In this document: positions 7,856 through 17,788 of the stretch, in pieces
How the letters are laid out: every line of letters starts with the position of its first letter
How positions within the stretch are numbered: the first letter of the stretch is position 1
Source of the DNA: Novosphingobium arvoryzae
GTDB lineage: Bacteria; Pseudomonadota; Alphaproteobacteria; Sphingomonadales; Sphingomonadaceae
Assembly (NCBI RefSeq): GCF_014652615.1
Contig: NZ_BMZD01000009.1
Location: forward strand, 1 to 64,000
Length of the DNA stretch: 64,000 nt
Reading direction: 5' to 3'
Notes under the pieces: model-generated
What the model saw: the letters and a program-made list of their open reading frames with translations, nothing else
Database searches by the model: none
What the model was told of the DNA's origin: nothing
Made by a program: the position numbers and the translations under genes

Positions 7856-9202
7856 ATGCTTTCTGCCCAACAAGCCCAGGATCGCGCTGCCGCGCTGATC
7901 GATCTTGCCCGCCGTGCCGGTGCTGATGCGGCCGATGCGGTCTATGCCGGCGGCCTGTCGGAAGGGGTGCAGGTGCGGCTGGGCAAGCTGGAGGACGTGG
8001 AGCGCAGCGAGAGCGAGCATCTGGACCTGCGCGTGTTCGTGGGGCGGCGCTCGGCCAGTATCGGTTCCAGCGATCTCAGCGATTCGGCGCTCAAGGAACT
8101 GGCGGAGCGCGCGGTGGCGATGGCCAGCGCCGCGCCGGAGGACCAGTTTGCCGGGCTGGCTCCGGAAGAGCTGCTGCTGCGCGGCGGCTTTCCCGATCTG
8201 GACCTCAACGAAGCGGCTGAACCCAGCCCGCAGGAACTGCTGGCGCTGGCGCAGGCGGCAGAGGATGCCGCGCGCGGCGTGGCGGGCGTGACCAACAGCG
8301 AGGGCGGCAGCGCCGGAGCAGGGCAGCGGGTGTTCGCGCTGGTCACCAGCCATGGCTTCGCCGGGGCCTATGGCGGCACCAGTCGCTCGCTCAGCGCCAG
8401 CGTGCTGGCGGGTGAGGGCGCGAACATGCAGCGCGACTATGCCTGGCGCACCGCGCACCACGGTGCCGACCTGCCGCCGCCAGAGGAAATCGGCCTGCTG
8501 GCCGGGCAGCGCGCGGTCGCACGGATGAACCCCGGCCGGGTCAAGAGCGGGGCGATGCCGGTGGTGTTCGATCCGCGCGTCGGCGGTTCGCTGATCGCGC
8601 ATCTGGCGGGCGGCATGTCGGGCAATGCGATTGCCCGGCGCGCCAGCTTTCTGCTCGATCATGCCGAAGGACAGCTCTTTGCCCCCGGCATCACCATCGT
8701 TGACGATCCGCTGCGTCCGCGCGGGCTGTCCTCGCGCCCGTTCGACGGGGAAGGGCTGCCCACGGCGCGTCGCAATCTGGTGGAGAACGGGCGCCTGACC
8801 GGCTGGCTGATGGACAGCGCCGCCGCGCGCCAGCTGGGCGGCCAGCCGACCGGCCATGCCGTGCGCGGCGCGGGCGGATCGCCGGGCGTTTCGGCCAGCA
8901 ACCTGCACCTTGAACCAGGCGAGCTTTCCCCGGCGCAGCTGATGGCCGACATTGCCGACGGGGTCTATGTGACGGAATTGATCGGCCACGGGTTGAACCC
9001 GGTGACGGGCGATTACAGCCGGGGGGCTTCTGGCTTCCGGATCGTCAACGGGGAACTGGCCGGGCCGGTCGCGGAATTCACCATCGCGGGCAACCTGATC
9101 CCGATGTTCGCGGCGCTGCGCTGCGCCAACGATCTGGAATGGCACCGGTCGGTCAACGTGCCGACCATCCGCATCGATGGAATGATGATCGCGGGGGATT
9201 GA
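7856..9202 (+). CDS. pmbA: PmbA/TldE-type metallopeptidase-like protein
   Basis: A 448-residue member of the PmbA/TldD family. In E. coli the TldD-TldE (PmbA) pair forms a protease that matures microcin B17 and degrades unfolded peptides; TldE is the non-metal-binding partner. The family is supported by YAGGLSEGVQVRLGKLED near the N-terminus, FDPRVGGSLIAHLAGGMSGNAIARRASFL in the middle, and GVYVTELIGHGLNPVTGDYS and FTIAGNLIPMF near the C-terminus. There is no HExxxH metal motif, as expected for TldE. No Shine-Dalgarno sequence precedes the ATG; an in-frame TTG at 7835 lies inside the hairpin and is less likely. tldD is not in the window. Confidence 0.9.
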   Translation: MLSAQQAQDRAAALIDLARRAGADAADAVYAGGLSEGVQVRLGKLEDVERSESEHLDLRVFVGRRSASIGSSDLSDSALKELAERAVAMASAAPEDQFAGLAPEELLLRGGFPDLDLNEAAEPSPQELLALAQAAEDAARGVAGVTNSEGGSAGAGQRVFALVTSHGFAGAYGGTSRSLSASVLAGEGANMQRDYAWRTAHHGADLPPPEEIGLLAGQRAVARMNPGRVKSGAMPVVFDPRVGGSLIAHLAGGMSGNAIARRASFLLDHAEGQLFAPGITIVDDPLRPRGLSSRPFDGEGLPTARRNLVENGRLTGWLMDSAAARQLGGQPTGHAVRGAGGSPGVSASNLHLEPGELSPAQLMADIADGVYVTELIGHGLNPVTGDYSRGASGFRIVNGELAGPVAEFTIAGNLIPMFAALRCANDLEWHRSVNVPTIRIDGMMIAGD

Positions 9203-9208
9203 GGGGAT

Positions 9209-9236
9209 CCCCCCTCGCCGCGGGGCGAGAGGGGGA
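9209..9236. terminator. Hairpin between convergent pmbA and ppa
   Basis: CCCCCCTCGCC pairs with GGCGAG-AG-GGGGG, with a two-base bulge, in the gap between the two 3' ends. There is no U-tract, so this is a probable but not certain bidirectional terminator. Confidence 0.5.
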
Positions 9237-9264
9237 ACCGGATCGGGCCTTGGCGGCCCTGGCC

Positions 9265-9804
9265 TTACTTGGCCTTGCTGGCTTCGTAGCGCTCGATGCA
9301 TTCGTGCACGATGCGCTTGGCATCGTCGGCATCGCCCCACTTGCCGATGCGGACCCACTTTTCAGCTTCCAGGTCCTTGTAGTGGGTAAAGAAGTGTTCG
9401 ATCTGCTGCAGCACGATCGAGGGCAGGTCCTTGCGTTCGCCCACGTCGGAATAATACGGGAAGGTCGAATCGACCGGAACGCAGATCAGCTTTTCGTCGC
9501 CGCCATGCTCGTCTTCCAGGTTCAGCACGCCGATCGGACGGGCCCGCACGACGCAGCCCGGCACGAACGGCGAGCGCGCGATCACCAGCGCGTCGAGCGG
9601 GTCGCCATCGTCCGACAGGGTGTGCGGCACGAAGCCGTAGTTCGCGGGATAGCGCATCGGCGTGTGCAGGATGCGGTCCACGAACAGCGCGCCAGAGGCC
9701 TTGTCGAACTCGTACTTCACGGGTTCGCCGCCAACCGGCACTTCGATGATGACGTTCAGGCTATTGGGCGGATCATCGCCCACGGGGATCATGTCGATAC
9801 GCAT
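9265..9804 (-). CDS. ppa: Inorganic pyrophosphatase
   Basis: A 179-residue family I soluble pyrophosphatase, which hydrolyses PPi to two phosphates and pulls biosynthetic reactions forward. The signature motifs are present: [27 protein letters not shown], the metal-binding [10 protein letters not shown] (with the D-x-D-x-x-D acidic cluster), and DVGERKDLP. Length is usual for the bacterial hexameric type. The ATG at 9804 (MRIDMIPVG) fits family N-termini better than upstream in-frame starts. A small GGGGC/GCCCC hairpin (9809-9822) lies directly before the start, where the ribosome-binding site should be. Confidence 0.96.
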   Translation of the reverse strand: MRIDMIPVGDDPPNSLNVIIEVPVGGEPVKYEFDKASGALFVDRILHTPMRYPANYGFVPHTLSDDGDPLDALVIARSPFVPGCVVRARPIGVLNLEDEHGGDEKLICVPVDSTFPYYSDVGERKDLPSIVLQQIEHFFTHYKDLEAEKWVRIGKWGDADDAKRIVHECIERYEASKAK

Positions 9805-9842
9805 GGCCGGGGCCTTAGCCCCGACCATGCTGCACTGCAACG

Positions 9843-9869
9843 TCAGACCTTGGTCTGATTCATTTTTTT
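9843..9869 (+). terminator. Terminator-like hairpin with T-run facing the plus strand
   Basis: TCAGACC-TT-GGTCTGA (9843-9858) is followed, after four bases, by seven Ts (9863-9869). It lies between the M61 peptidase and ppa genes, both on the minus strand, so the T-run faces the strand on which no gene is seen. For minus-strand transcripts it is only a hairpin preceded by As. Confidence 0.4.
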
Positions 9870-9874
9870 CAGGT

Positions 9875-11836
9875 TCACTTCTTGCCCTTGGTTCCGGCGC
9901 CAGGGCGCTTGGGCATCAGCAGCAGGTCCAGCCCGGTCGGGGCGGTGCCGGGCGCGGCGCGTTCCAGCCACGGGTAGCGCAAGCCGCCGCGGTAATCGAT
10001 CTTCACCGTCTGGAACTTGTCCCCGCGCTGGAACAGCAGCTCAACCCCGCGCCCGTCCTTGGCCGCGGTGATCGCCTTTTTCAGCTCGTCGGCGGTATAG
10101 GCGATGCCGTTCACCGCCAGCACCCGCGATCCGGTGACGACCCCGGCGTTGAAGGCCGGGCTGTCCCACTGGGTGGAGGTGACGCGCGCGTCCTTGTCGA
10201 TCGACACGCCCAGCGACCAGGCCAGCGGCAGGTTCTTCGCCTCGGCCATGCGGGCCTTGTCGAACGGGTTGGGCTCTTCCTTCCAGACCAGCTTGTAACC
10301 GCCCTTCTCGATCCCGCCGACCGGCGCGGGCTGGCCCGGCTGGTTCAGGCGGGTGTCGATGAAAGTCGCCCAGTCATAGGGATAGACCTGGCCCAGCTTG
10401 GTGACGATCTCGTCCACTTCGAACGTCAGCTGGCCCCAGTCGCCATCGCGCATCCCGAAGAACAGCTTGGCGAAATCGTCGATGCTCTTCTTGCCGCCGG
10501 TCCCGGCGCGGATGATCTGGTCCGCTTCCAGCCACACCAGCGCGCCTTCGGTGTAATAGTCCTCGTTGCGGGCGAGCGAGGCATAGGGTTTGGCCTTGCG
10601 ATTGCCGAACACCGGATCGAACCCGGTATCCTCCACACTGCGCCAGCGGCGGCCCGGCTGTTCGGAAAAGTTGCCGGCCCACCCGGCCAGCATCCCCAGC
10701 ACCATGTCCTTGCCCTGCAAGCCGGACCGCGCGGCCAGTACGAGGCCCCAGAACTGGTCCTGCCCTTCATAGGTCCACAGCAGATCGCCCTGCATCGGCT
10801 GGCGATAATCCGGCGTCCACAGCCGCGCCGGGCGGCGGAACTTGCCCGACCAGCTGTGCGCGTATTCATGCGGCAGCAGGTTGCGGTCGTATTCGTTCTT
10901 GTCCCACTCCAGGAACGCGTCGGGTTCCAGCTGGTTCTCGCTGGAGCGGTGATGCTCCAGCCCGATCCCGCCCATCCGGTCGGTCAGCGCCAGCAGGAAT
11001 TCATAGCGGTCGAAATGATTCGCCCCGAACGCCAGCCGCGCCTCGGTCACGAGGTTGCGGTGCAGTTCGATATGCTCGGGCTTGGCCGCCAGCTGCTCCG
11101 GCTTGTCGGCGACGACGTTGAGCGTGACGTTCTGGCCCAGGTCCCACTTGCGGAAATGCTTGCCCGCAAAGATCGGCGAATCGACCAGCACTTCGTAGTT
11201 CGTCTCAGCCCACGACAGGCGGTTGCCCTCTGCGCTCTGCCCGTCGAGCGCGACGGCGGCGGTCCAGCCCTGCGGCAGGGTGACGCTGGGCTTCACCTTG
11301 ATCTGGCGGACGTAATGGCCCGCGGGATAGAGGCTCATCTTCTCCCACTGCAGGTTGAGCATTTCCTGCGTCATCGTGATCCGCCCTTCGCTGGATTGCA
11401 GCGGGCTGGTGTGGATGAAGCGGGCGACCACGTCCTTCGCCCCGGCGGGCACGGTCACGTGGAAGGCGTGCAGTTCCACCCGGTCGCGCTTCCATTCCAG
11501 TTTCTGGCCGCCCGCGGTGAACGACAGGTCGACCAGTTCGGCCATTGGCCCGCGCGGGGCGTGGTTGCCGGGCAGCCATTCGGGCAGCAGCAGGGTCAGC
11601 CGGGTCGTGCCGGGGGCGACGGGAATCGTCTGCGTCACGCGATAGACGCCGCGCACCGTATCGCTGGCATCGATATCCAGCTGCATCGTCCCGCCCGGAT
11701 AGGGGGTATCCACCGCGTCCGGCACCGTCGCCACGATCGGCACAGCGGCCGGGGCGGAAAGCGTGGCGGCGATGGAGGCGGTCGAAGTCGCCAGGGCGAA
11801 GGCGGCCAGCAGGCGGCCAGTGGTCGTCTTGATCAT
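9875..11836 (-). CDS. M61 family metallopeptidase with PDZ domain
   Basis: A 653-residue exported peptidase of the glycyl-aminopeptidase type (M61). Residues 1-24 form a signal peptide ([16 protein letters not shown]). The N-terminal half is the beta-sandwich of the family. The gluzincin motif HEYAHSW (in [13 protein letters not shown]) supplies two zinc histidines and the catalytic Glu, and [13 protein letters not shown] downstream gives the third ligand region. A PDZ-like domain follows near the C-terminus (LGVSIDKD...[22 protein letters not shown]). The ATG at 11836 starts the signal peptide; the open frame extends well beyond it but is antisense to hisS there. It is divergent from hisS, with 99 bp between the starts. 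Confidence 0.92.
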   Translation of the reverse strand: MIKTTTGRLLAAFALATSTASIAATLSAPAAVPIVATVPDAVDTPYPGGTMQLDIDASDTVRGVYRVTQTIPVAPGTTRLTLLLPEWLPGNHAPRGPMAELVDLSFTAGGQKLEWKRDRVELHAFHVTVPAGAKDVVARFIHTSPLQSSEGRITMTQEMLNLQWEKMSLYPAGHYVRQIKVKPSVTLPQGWTAAVALDGQSAEGNRLSWAETNYEVLVDSPIFAGKHFRKWDLGQNVTLNVVADKPEQLAAKPEHIELHRNLVTEARLAFGANHFDRYEFLLALTDRMGGIGLEHHRSSENQLEPDAFLEWDKNEYDRNLLPHEYAHSWSGKFRRPARLWTPDYRQPMQGDLLWTYEGQDQFWGLVLAARSGLQGKDMVLGMLAGWAGNFSEQPGRRWRSVEDTGFDPVFGNRKAKPYASLARNEDYYTEGALVWLEADQIIRAGTGGKKSIDDFAKLFFGMRDGDWGQLTFEVDEIVTKLGQVYPYDWATFIDTRLNQPGQPAPVGGIEKGGYKLVWKEEPNPFDKARMAEAKNLPLAWSLGVSIDKDARVTSTQWDSPAFNAGVVTGSRVLAVNGIAYTADELKKAITAAKDGRGVELLFQRGDKFQTVKIDYRGGLRYPWLERAAPGTAPTGLDLLLMPKRPGAGTKGKK

Positions 11837-11935
11837 CGTCGACCCATGCAAAACCCCCGCGCGCGCGGTCAATCCCGCTGCGGGGCAAACCAGACGGCTT
11901 TTCGACAAAGTGCAAACCGGGTAGGGGCGAGCGCC

Positions 11936-13237
11936 ATGAGCAACACCCCACAGGCCATTCGCGGCACCCAGGACATTTTCGGCCCCGACGCCGAGGCTTT
12001 CGCCCACGTGGTCGAAACGTTCGAGCGCGTGCGCAAGCTCTACCGCTTTCGCCGCGCGGAAATGCCGGTCTTCGAAAAGACCGAAGTGTTCAGCCGCTCC
12101 ATCGGCGAGACGACCGACGTCGTCTCGAAAGAGATGTACAGCTTCAGGGATCGCGGCGACGAATCGCTGACCCTGCGGCCCGAATTCACCGCCGGGATCG
12201 CCCGCGCCTACCTCACCAACGGCTGGCAGCAGTTCGCGCCGCTGAAGGTGGCCACCCACGGCCCGCTGTTCCGTTATGAGCGCCCGCAAAAGGGCCGCTA
12301 TCGCCAGTTCCACCAGATCGACGCCGAAGTGATCGGCGCGGGCGAGCCGCAGGCCGATGTCGAGCTGCTGGTGATGGCCGATCAGCTGCTGCACGAGCTG
12401 GGCATTGCGGACGGGGTGACGCTGCAGCTCAACACGCTGGGCGACGGCGCCAGCCGCGAGGCATGGCGTGCCGCGCTGGTCGAATACTTCCGCGCGCACC
12501 GCGCCGACCTGTCGGAAGATTCGCAGGACCGGCTGGAGCGCAATCCCTTGCGCATCCTCGATTCCAAGGACCCGCGCGACAAGGTCTTCACCGCCGCCGC
12601 GCCCAGAATCGACGATTTCCTGAGCGCCGAGGCGCAGGACTTCTTCGGGCAGGTTACGGCCGGGCTGGACGCGGCAGGGGTTGAGTGGACCCGCGCCCCG
12701 GCGCTGGTGCGCGGGCTGGACTATTATCGCCACACCGCGTTCGAATTCGTCACCGACCGGCTGGGTGCGCAAGGCACCGTGCTGGGCGGCGGGCGCTATG
12801 ACGGGCTGATAGAAAGCCTGGGCGGCGCGCCCACTCCGGCGGTCGGCTGGGCGGCGGGGATCGAGCGGCTGGCGATGCTGGTTAGTCAGGCGCCGAAATT
12901 GGACGCAGCTAAGGTTGCTGTTTTTACCACGGAGGAACCAGGCCAAGAGGACAATGTAATAGCGGCAACATATGCTGCCCGCAGAGGCGGAGTTGCTGCT
13001 GAAATGGTGATCACAGGCTCCCCGCGTAAGCGATTTGACAAAGCCAAAAAAGCGGCAACCGGCGGAGTAGTGCTGGTCTTGCCCGGTGATGATGACTCAT
13101 CGTTCTCGCTTTCGTTTCGTACTTCGGGAGATGGCTCAGCAGAAGTTCCAGCGGCTCAAATGAAACGAGGGTTGGAAAGTGTGTTTGATGTCGATGCATC
13201 GCAGACGCGTTGGATCGTCCGTAAGCGCGACCGGTGA
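11936..13237 (+). CDS. hisS: Histidyl-tRNA synthetase
   Basis: A 433-residue class II synthetase that charges tRNA-His. Motif 1 region is [20 protein letters not shown]; motif 2 is [13 protein letters not shown] with [16 protein letters not shown]; the HisA signature is [13 protein letters not shown]; motif 3 is [16 protein letters not shown]-terminal HGTP-type anticodon-binding domain covers about 320-433. From about 12,890 onward the DNA drops to roughly 53% GC by hand count, with many A/T-ending codons, while the first 950 bp look like the neighbours, so the gene is compositionally mosaic. The stop TGA overlaps the prfA GTG start (GTGA), indicating translational coupling. Confidence 0.96.
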   Translation: MSNTPQAIRGTQDIFGPDAEAFAHVVETFERVRKLYRFRRAEMPVFEKTEVFSRSIGETTDVVSKEMYSFRDRGDESLTLRPEFTAGIARAYLTNGWQQFAPLKVATHGPLFRYERPQKGRYRQFHQIDAEVIGAGEPQADVELLVMADQLLHELGIADGVTLQLNTLGDGASREAWRAALVEYFRAHRADLSEDSQDRLERNPLRILDSKDPRDKVFTAAAPRIDDFLSAEAQDFFGQVTAGLDAAGVEWTRAPALVRGLDYYRHTAFEFVTDRLGAQGTVLGGGRYDGLIESLGGAPTPAVGWAAGIERLAMLVSQAPKLDAAKVAVFTTEEPGQEDNVIAATYAARRGGVAAEMVITGSPRKRFDKAKKAATGGVVLVLPGDDDSSFSLSFRTSGDGSAEVPAAQMKRGLESVFDVDASQTRWIVRKRDR

Positions 13238-14298
13238 GTGTTTCCGACGCCCGTCTGGCCCAGCTGGCTGCGCGGTTTGCGCAGCTGGAGGCGCGGCTTG
13301 CTTCCGGGACGCTGGAGGGGGCGGAGTTCGTGGCCGCCAGCCGTGACTATGCCGAGCTGGAACCGGTCGCGCGGATTGCGGCCAGCGTCACGGCCATGCG
13401 CGGGGAGCTGGCCAGCCTGGCCGAGCTGGACGATCCCGAGATGCGCGAACTGGCCGAGGAGGAAATCGCCCGGCTGAAGGACGAACTGCCCGTCGCCGAG
13501 CACCAGCTGGCCATCGCCATGCTGCCGCGCGACAGCGCCGATGCGCGTTCCGCCATGCTGGAAATCCGCGCCGGGACCGGCGGCGATGAGGCCGCGTTGT
13601 TCGCGGGCGACCTCTACCGGATGTACGAACGCTACGCCGCCGAGCAGGGCTGGCGGATCGAGCCGGTCAGCATGAGCGCGTCCGAAGTCGGCGGGTTCAA
13701 GGAAGTGGTCGCGCAAGTGACCGGGAATGGCGTGTTCGCCAAGCTGAAGTTCGAAAGCGGTGTTCACCGGGTGCAGCGCGTGCCGGTGACAGAAAGCGGC
13801 GGGCGCATCCACACCAGCGCGGCGACTGTGGCGGTGCTGCCCCAGCCGGACGAGGTGGACGTGCAGATCGAGGACAAGGACCTCAAGATCGACGTCTATC
13901 GCGCATCCGGCGCGGGCGGGCAGCACGTCAACACCACGGATTCGGCGGTGCGCATCACCCACTTGCCGACCAATACCGTCGTCACCTGTCAGGACGCGCG
14001 CAGCCAGCACAAGAACAAGGAAAAGGCGATGCAGGTGCTGCGCGCCCGGATCTATGAGCAGATGCGCGAGGCCGCGCATGGTGCCGAGGCGGAGGCACGC
14101 AAGGCGATGGTCGGATCGGGTGACCGCTCCGAACGGATCCGAACCTACAACTTCCCGCAAGGCCGCGTCACCGATCACCGCATCAACCTGACCCTGCACC
14201 GCCTGCCGGAGATCCTGGAAGGGCCGGGGCTGCGCGAACTGGTCGACGCGCTGATTGCCGAGGATCAGGCCAAGCGACTGGCGGCGATGGGTGAGTGA
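13234..14298 (+). CDS. prfA: Peptide chain release factor 1
   Basis: A 354-residue class I release factor that recognises UAA and UAG and triggers peptidyl-tRNA hydrolysis. The GGQ motif is at 228-230 ([11 protein letters not shown]), and the RF1-type P-x-T anticodon-mimic motif is PVT at 184-186, which distinguishes it from RF2 (SPF). Length is normal. Translation starts at a GTG that overlaps the hisS stop. The next gene, prmC, encodes the methylase that modifies the GGQ glutamine, and it too begins at a GTG overlapping this stop codon, so the three genes are coupled. Confidence 0.97.
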   Translation: MSVSDARLAQLAARFAQLEARLASGTLEGAEFVAASRDYAELEPVARIAASVTAMRGELASLAELDDPEMRELAEEEIARLKDELPVAEHQLAIAMLPRDSADARSAMLEIRAGTGGDEAALFAGDLYRMYERYAAEQGWRIEPVSMSASEVGGFKEVVAQVTGNGVFAKLKFESGVHRVQRVPVTESGGRIHTSAATVAVLPQPDEVDVQIEDKDLKIDVYRASGAGGQHVNTTDSAVRITHLPTNTVVTCQDARSQHKNKEKAMQVLRARIYEQMREAAHGAEAEARKAMVGSGDRSERIRTYNFPQGRVTDHRINLTLHRLPEILEGPGLRELVDALIAEDQAKRLAAMGE

Positions 14299-15191
14299 CG
14301 GTCGCTGACGCCATCCGCGATGCCGCCGCCGTGCTGGCGGCGACCAGCGATACCGCGCGGCTCGATGCCGAAGTCCTGATGGCGCACGCGCTGGGCGTCA
14401 CCCGTTCGGAACTGCTGCTGCGGCATATGCGCAATCCCGCCCCGCCGGGCTTCGCCGCGCTGGTCGCCCGGCGACAGGTGCATGAACCGGTGGCCTATAT
14501 CGTCGGCGAGCAGGAGTTCTTCGGCCTGCCTTTCCGCGTCTCGCCCGCCGTGCTGATCCCGCGCGGGGATAGCGAGGTGCTGGTCGAAGCGGCGCTGGCA
14601 GCCCATCCGGCGCCGGAGCCTGATGCGAAGCGCGTGCTCGATTGCGGCACGGGTTCGGGCGCGCTGCTGCTGGCGGTGCTGCACGGCTTGCCACAGGCCA
14701 GCGGCACGGGGATCGACCGCAGCGCCGATGCGCTGGCCGTGGCGCAGGACAATGCCGCGCGGCTGGGGCTGGCCGGGCGGGCAGCCTTTGCGCTGGCCGA
14801 CTGGCACCAGCCTGGCTGGGCCGACAGCCTTGGCGGGCCGTTCGATCTGGTGCTGGCCAATCCGCCTTATGTCGAGGACGACGCGGACCTCGCTCCTTCG
14901 GTGCGCGTGCACGAACCGGCCGGTGCGCTGTTTGCCGGGGCGGAGGGACTGGACGATTACCGCGTGCTGGTGCCGCAACTGCCGGGGTTGCTGGCTCCCG
15001 GCGGCGTGGCGCTGGTGGAAATCGGCCATGCCCAGGCCGATGCGGTAACCGCGCTGGCCGCGCAGGCGGGCATGGAAGCCACGCTCCACCGCGATCTGGG
15101 CGGGCGGGCCAGAGTTCTGGAGTTGCGGGTGCCGGGAATGCAGGGGCTGGAACGCAAGATTCCGCTTGGCAAGGGCACGGCCACCGCGTAA
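14295..15191 (+). CDS. prmC: Release factor glutamine N5-methyltransferase
   Basis: A 298-residue SAM-dependent methyltransferase that methylates the glutamine of the GGQ motif in RF1/RF2. The N-terminal helical domain ([23 protein letters not shown]) and the family motif [21 protein letters not shown] are present; [14 protein letters not shown] is SAM motif I, and the catalytic NPPY lies in [18 protein letters not shown] differs slightly from the common IPRPDTE. The start is a GTG overlapping the prfA stop (GTGA). The last 20 residues are poorly conserved. Confidence 0.95.
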   Translation: MTVADAIRDAAAVLAATSDTARLDAEVLMAHALGVTRSELLLRHMRNPAPPGFAALVARRQVHEPVAYIVGEQEFFGLPFRVSPAVLIPRGDSEVLVEAALAAHPAPEPDAKRVLDCGTGSGALLLAVLHGLPQASGTGIDRSADALAVAQDNAARLGLAGRAAFALADWHQPGWADSLGGPFDLVLANPPYVEDDADLAPSVRVHEPAGALFAGAEGLDDYRVLVPQLPGLLAPGGVALVEIGHAQADAVTALAAQAGMEATLHRDLGGRARVLELRVPGMQGLERKIPLGKGTATA

Positions 15192-15419
15192 GCGCTCGAT
15201 CAGACCGGTGCAGGCTGGCCCGAACGGGGCGCGGCGCGGGTCTAATTCCAACATTTGCGAACCGCGTGGCCCATCCGCCCCGCAAGCGCGCAGATGGCGG
15301 GGCCGCGCTGGCACATTGGGTGTCCGTGGCGATGGGTCATGCAACCGTGCGTAGGCGAAACTTCCGGGACCACCGGATGGCAAGGCTACAGCCGGAGGCT
15401 CGATTAGGGACCGTTACCC
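15192..15419 (+). promoter_or_regulatory. 228-bp gap, possible structured 5' leader of the DUF4167 gene
   Basis: I see no gene here. Close to the downstream TTG start lie a hairpin TCCGG-GACCA-CCGGA (15363-15377) and a short GCC-GGA-GGC element (about 15391-15399), followed by TAGGGA 11 bp before the start codon. This may be a folded leader affecting translation. I cannot place it in a known RNA family. Confidence 0.3.
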
Positions 15420-16199
15420 TTGAACAACATTAGCCGTGGCAACAACAACAACAGCAACCGCCGGCGTGGCCGGAACAATCGCCAGGGCGGCGGTGGTGGC
15501 GGTGGCCAGCAGCAGAACCGGATCGACAGCCGCGCGCGGGGCAATGCTCCCCAGCTGCTCGAAAAGTATCGCAAGCTGGCGCAGGATGCCCATCTGAACG
15601 GCGACCGCGTGCAGGCGGAATACTACCTGCAGTTCGCGGACCATTATTTCCGCGTTATCGCCGATACCCGCCTGCGCCAGGAAGAACAGCGCAAGCCGCG
15701 TGAGGAACGCTGGCAGGACGGTGGCGAGGAAGGCGACGACAGCGGCGACTTCACCGTCGACAACGATTTTCCCGCGTTCGACCAGCCGACGTCCAACCGT
15801 CCCCGGCGCGAGGAGCGCGAAGAGCGCCCCCGCCGTGAGGAGCGCGACGAGCAGGCGGCCCGCGGCGAGGACGCTGGTGAAGCTCCCGCTGGCGAAGCGG
15901 CTGAGCCCAACCCGTACGAGCCGCCGGAAAACCCGTTCGTGCGCGCCGATCGCCCGTCGCGCGGGCTGCGCCCCCGGCGCGAGGATCGTCGCCCCCGGCG
16001 CGAGGAACGCCCCGCTGGCGAAGACGGCGAACCGGCCGGGCTGGACCCCGCCTCGCTGCCGCCCGCAATCAGTGCCCGGCGCGATGAACCGGCCGAGGAC
16101 AGCGCCGCTGCCGAGGCGGAGGCCAAGCCCAAGCGCACCCGCGCCCGGCGCAAGCCCGCCGCGGACGATGCCGGTGAAGCGCTCGAATCCGTAGGTTGA
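15420..16199 (+). CDS. DUF4167 domain-containing protein
   Basis: A 259-residue protein. The N-terminal Asn/Arg/Gly-rich stretch (NNISRGNNNNSNRRRGRNNR then poly-Gly) leads into the conserved DUF4167 core at about 30-85 (IDSRARGNAPQLLEKYRKLAQDAHLNGDRVQAEYYLQFADHYFRV is the stretch, positions 36-80). The rest is low-complexity Arg/Glu/Pro-rich sequence with repeated RPRREER-like units. Such composition suggests RNA or ribosome binding, but the function is unknown. The prfA-prmC-DUF4167 order is common in alphaproteobacteria. No ATG fits, so the TTG at 15420 is taken as start. Its stop overlaps the TTG start of lnt. Confidence 0.85.
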   Translation: MNNISRGNNNNSNRRRGRNNRQGGGGGGGQQQNRIDSRARGNAPQLLEKYRKLAQDAHLNGDRVQAEYYLQFADHYFRVIADTRLRQEEQRKPREERWQDGGEEGDDSGDFTVDNDFPAFDQPTSNRPRREEREERPRREERDEQAARGEDAGEAPAGEAAEPNPYEPPENPFVRADRPSRGLRPRREDRRPRREERPAGEDGEPAGLDPASLPPAISARRDEPAEDSAAAEAEAKPKRTRARRKPAADDAGEALESVG

Positions 16200-17779
16200 G
16201 CCGCTCCTTGGGCCGCCTGGTAACTCTCGCGACCCGCTACCCGCGCCTTGGTGCCCTGGTGCTGGGCGCCGGTGCCGCTTGCGGCTTTCAACCGCTGGCG
16301 CTCTGGCCACTGACCCTGCTGGGCGTGGCCGGATTGATCGCGCTGGTCCGCGCCGCCGCCGGCTGGCGGCAGGCTGCCCTGCTGGGCTGGTCGTTTGGCG
16401 TTGGCCATTTCACTGTCGGCAATTTCTGGATCGCCACCGCCTTTACCTATCAGGCGGCGATGCCCGGGTGGCTGGGCGTCATCGCGGTTGTGCTGCTCTC
16501 GCTCTATCTGGCCGTCTATCCCGCGCTGGGCGCGCTGGGCGCATGGTGGATCGGGCGGCGGGGCACCGCGGCGTTCGCGCTGGCCTTTGCCGGCTGCTGG
16601 ACGATCAGCGAATGGCTGAGAAGCTGGGTCTTCACCGGCTTTGCCTGGAACCCGCTGGGGGTGGCCGCGCTTGGTCCGTTCGAGCGGCCGGGGCTGGCCG
16701 GGATGGCCCCGTGGCTGGGCACCTATGCATTGTCGGCGCTGGTCGTGTTGCTGGCGGCGTGCTGGTGGATCGCGGCGGTGCGTCGGCGTGCCGACTGGCG
16801 GGGGCTTGGCCTGCTGCTGGCGCCGGTCGCGGCCATGCTGGCACCCATTGGTTCCGGTCAGGACGATGGGGGGCAGGGGGGCGCCTTCACGCTGGTGCAG
16901 CCCAACATTCCGCAGGAAGAACTCAACGACTACCGGATGTTCGAGGCGAACTACCAGCGCCTTGCCCAGCTCTCTCCGGTGCGTCCGGGGCAGGGGCGGC
17001 GCTTGCTGTTGTGGCCTGAATCCGGCGTTCCCGATTACCTGCGCGAAGGCTATCCGGACCGCTATTACCTCGACAATTACGGCGCCGATCCGGTGCTCGC
17101 CCGCCAAAGGCTGGGGCGTCTCGCCGGACCGGATACCATGTTGCTGAGCGGGACCACGGACCTTGAAGTCCGCAATGGCAAGGCGGTCGGCGCGCGCAAT
17201 TCGGTCACGGCGCTGGACGGCCGCGGTACGATCCGCGCCAGCTATGCCAAGGCCCATCTGGTGCCCTACGGCGAATACCTGCCGATGCGCGAAATCCTGA
17301 CTCCGCTGGGTCTGTCGCGGCTGGTGCCAGGGTCGCTGGACTTCTGGCCGGGACCGGGACCGCGCACGCTGGACCTGGGTGGCTGGGGCCGGGTGGGCGT
17401 GCAGATCTGTTACGAAATCATCTTTTCCGGGCAGGTCGTGGACCCGGCAAACCGCCCGCAGTTCCTGTTCAATCCGTCCAACGATGGCTGGTTCGGTGCG
17501 TGGGGGCCGCCCCAGCACCTCGCCCAGGCGCGGCTGCGCGCCATCGAGGAAGGGCTGCCGGTGCTGCGCGCGACGACCACCGGCATCAGCGCGGTGATCG
17601 CGGCCGACGGGACGATCCGCCAGCACGTCCCGCATCGGACTGCCGGGCGGATCGATGGCACCCTGCCTGCGGCCCGCGCCCCGACACCGTTTTCGCGCAC
17701 GGGCAACGCATTGCCGCTTGGCTGGGCTGCAATTCTTCTTGTGCTTGCGCTGGTTGCCAGTCGCCGCCGCGCGGGCTAG
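16196..17779 (+). CDS. lnt: Apolipoprotein N-acyltransferase
   Basis: A 527-residue inner-membrane enzyme that adds the third acyl chain to the N-terminal cysteine of lipoproteins, using phospholipid. About seven hydrophobic segments fill residues 15-225, and the nitrilase-like periplasmic domain covers about 230-490. The catalytic triad can be placed at Glu275 (WPESG), Lys352 (YAKAHLVPYGEYLP) and Cys405 (VQICYE). It starts at a TTG overlapping the DUF4167 stop (TTGA), so it is probably coupled. metK begins 37 bp after its stop. Confidence 0.95.
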   Translation: MSRSLGRLVTLATRYPRLGALVLGAGAACGFQPLALWPLTLLGVAGLIALVRAAAGWRQAALLGWSFGVGHFTVGNFWIATAFTYQAAMPGWLGVIAVVLLSLYLAVYPALGALGAWWIGRRGTAAFALAFAGCWTISEWLRSWVFTGFAWNPLGVAALGPFERPGLAGMAPWLGTYALSALVVLLAACWWIAAVRRRADWRGLGLLLAPVAAMLAPIGSGQDDGGQGGAFTLVQPNIPQEELNDYRMFEANYQRLAQLSPVRPGQGRRLLLWPESGVPDYLREGYPDRYYLDNYGADPVLARQRLGRLAGPDTMLLSGTTDLEVRNGKAVGARNSVTALDGRGTIRASYAKAHLVPYGEYLPMREILTPLGLSRLVPGSLDFWPGPGPRTLDLGGWGRVGVQICYEIIFSGQVVDPANRPQFLFNPSNDGWFGAWGPPQHLAQARLRAIEEGLPVLRATTTGISAVIAADGTIRQHVPHRTAGRIDGTLPAARAPTPFSRTGNALPLGWAAILLVLALVASRRRAG

Positions 17780-17788
17780 GGTCCAGAC

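Noticed and set aside
9662..11935. Upstream extension of the hisS frame by about 758 codons, and extension of the M61 frame to 12946
   Set aside because: Both run antisense to each other's real genes; the family N-termini and, for M61, a signal peptide define the true starts.
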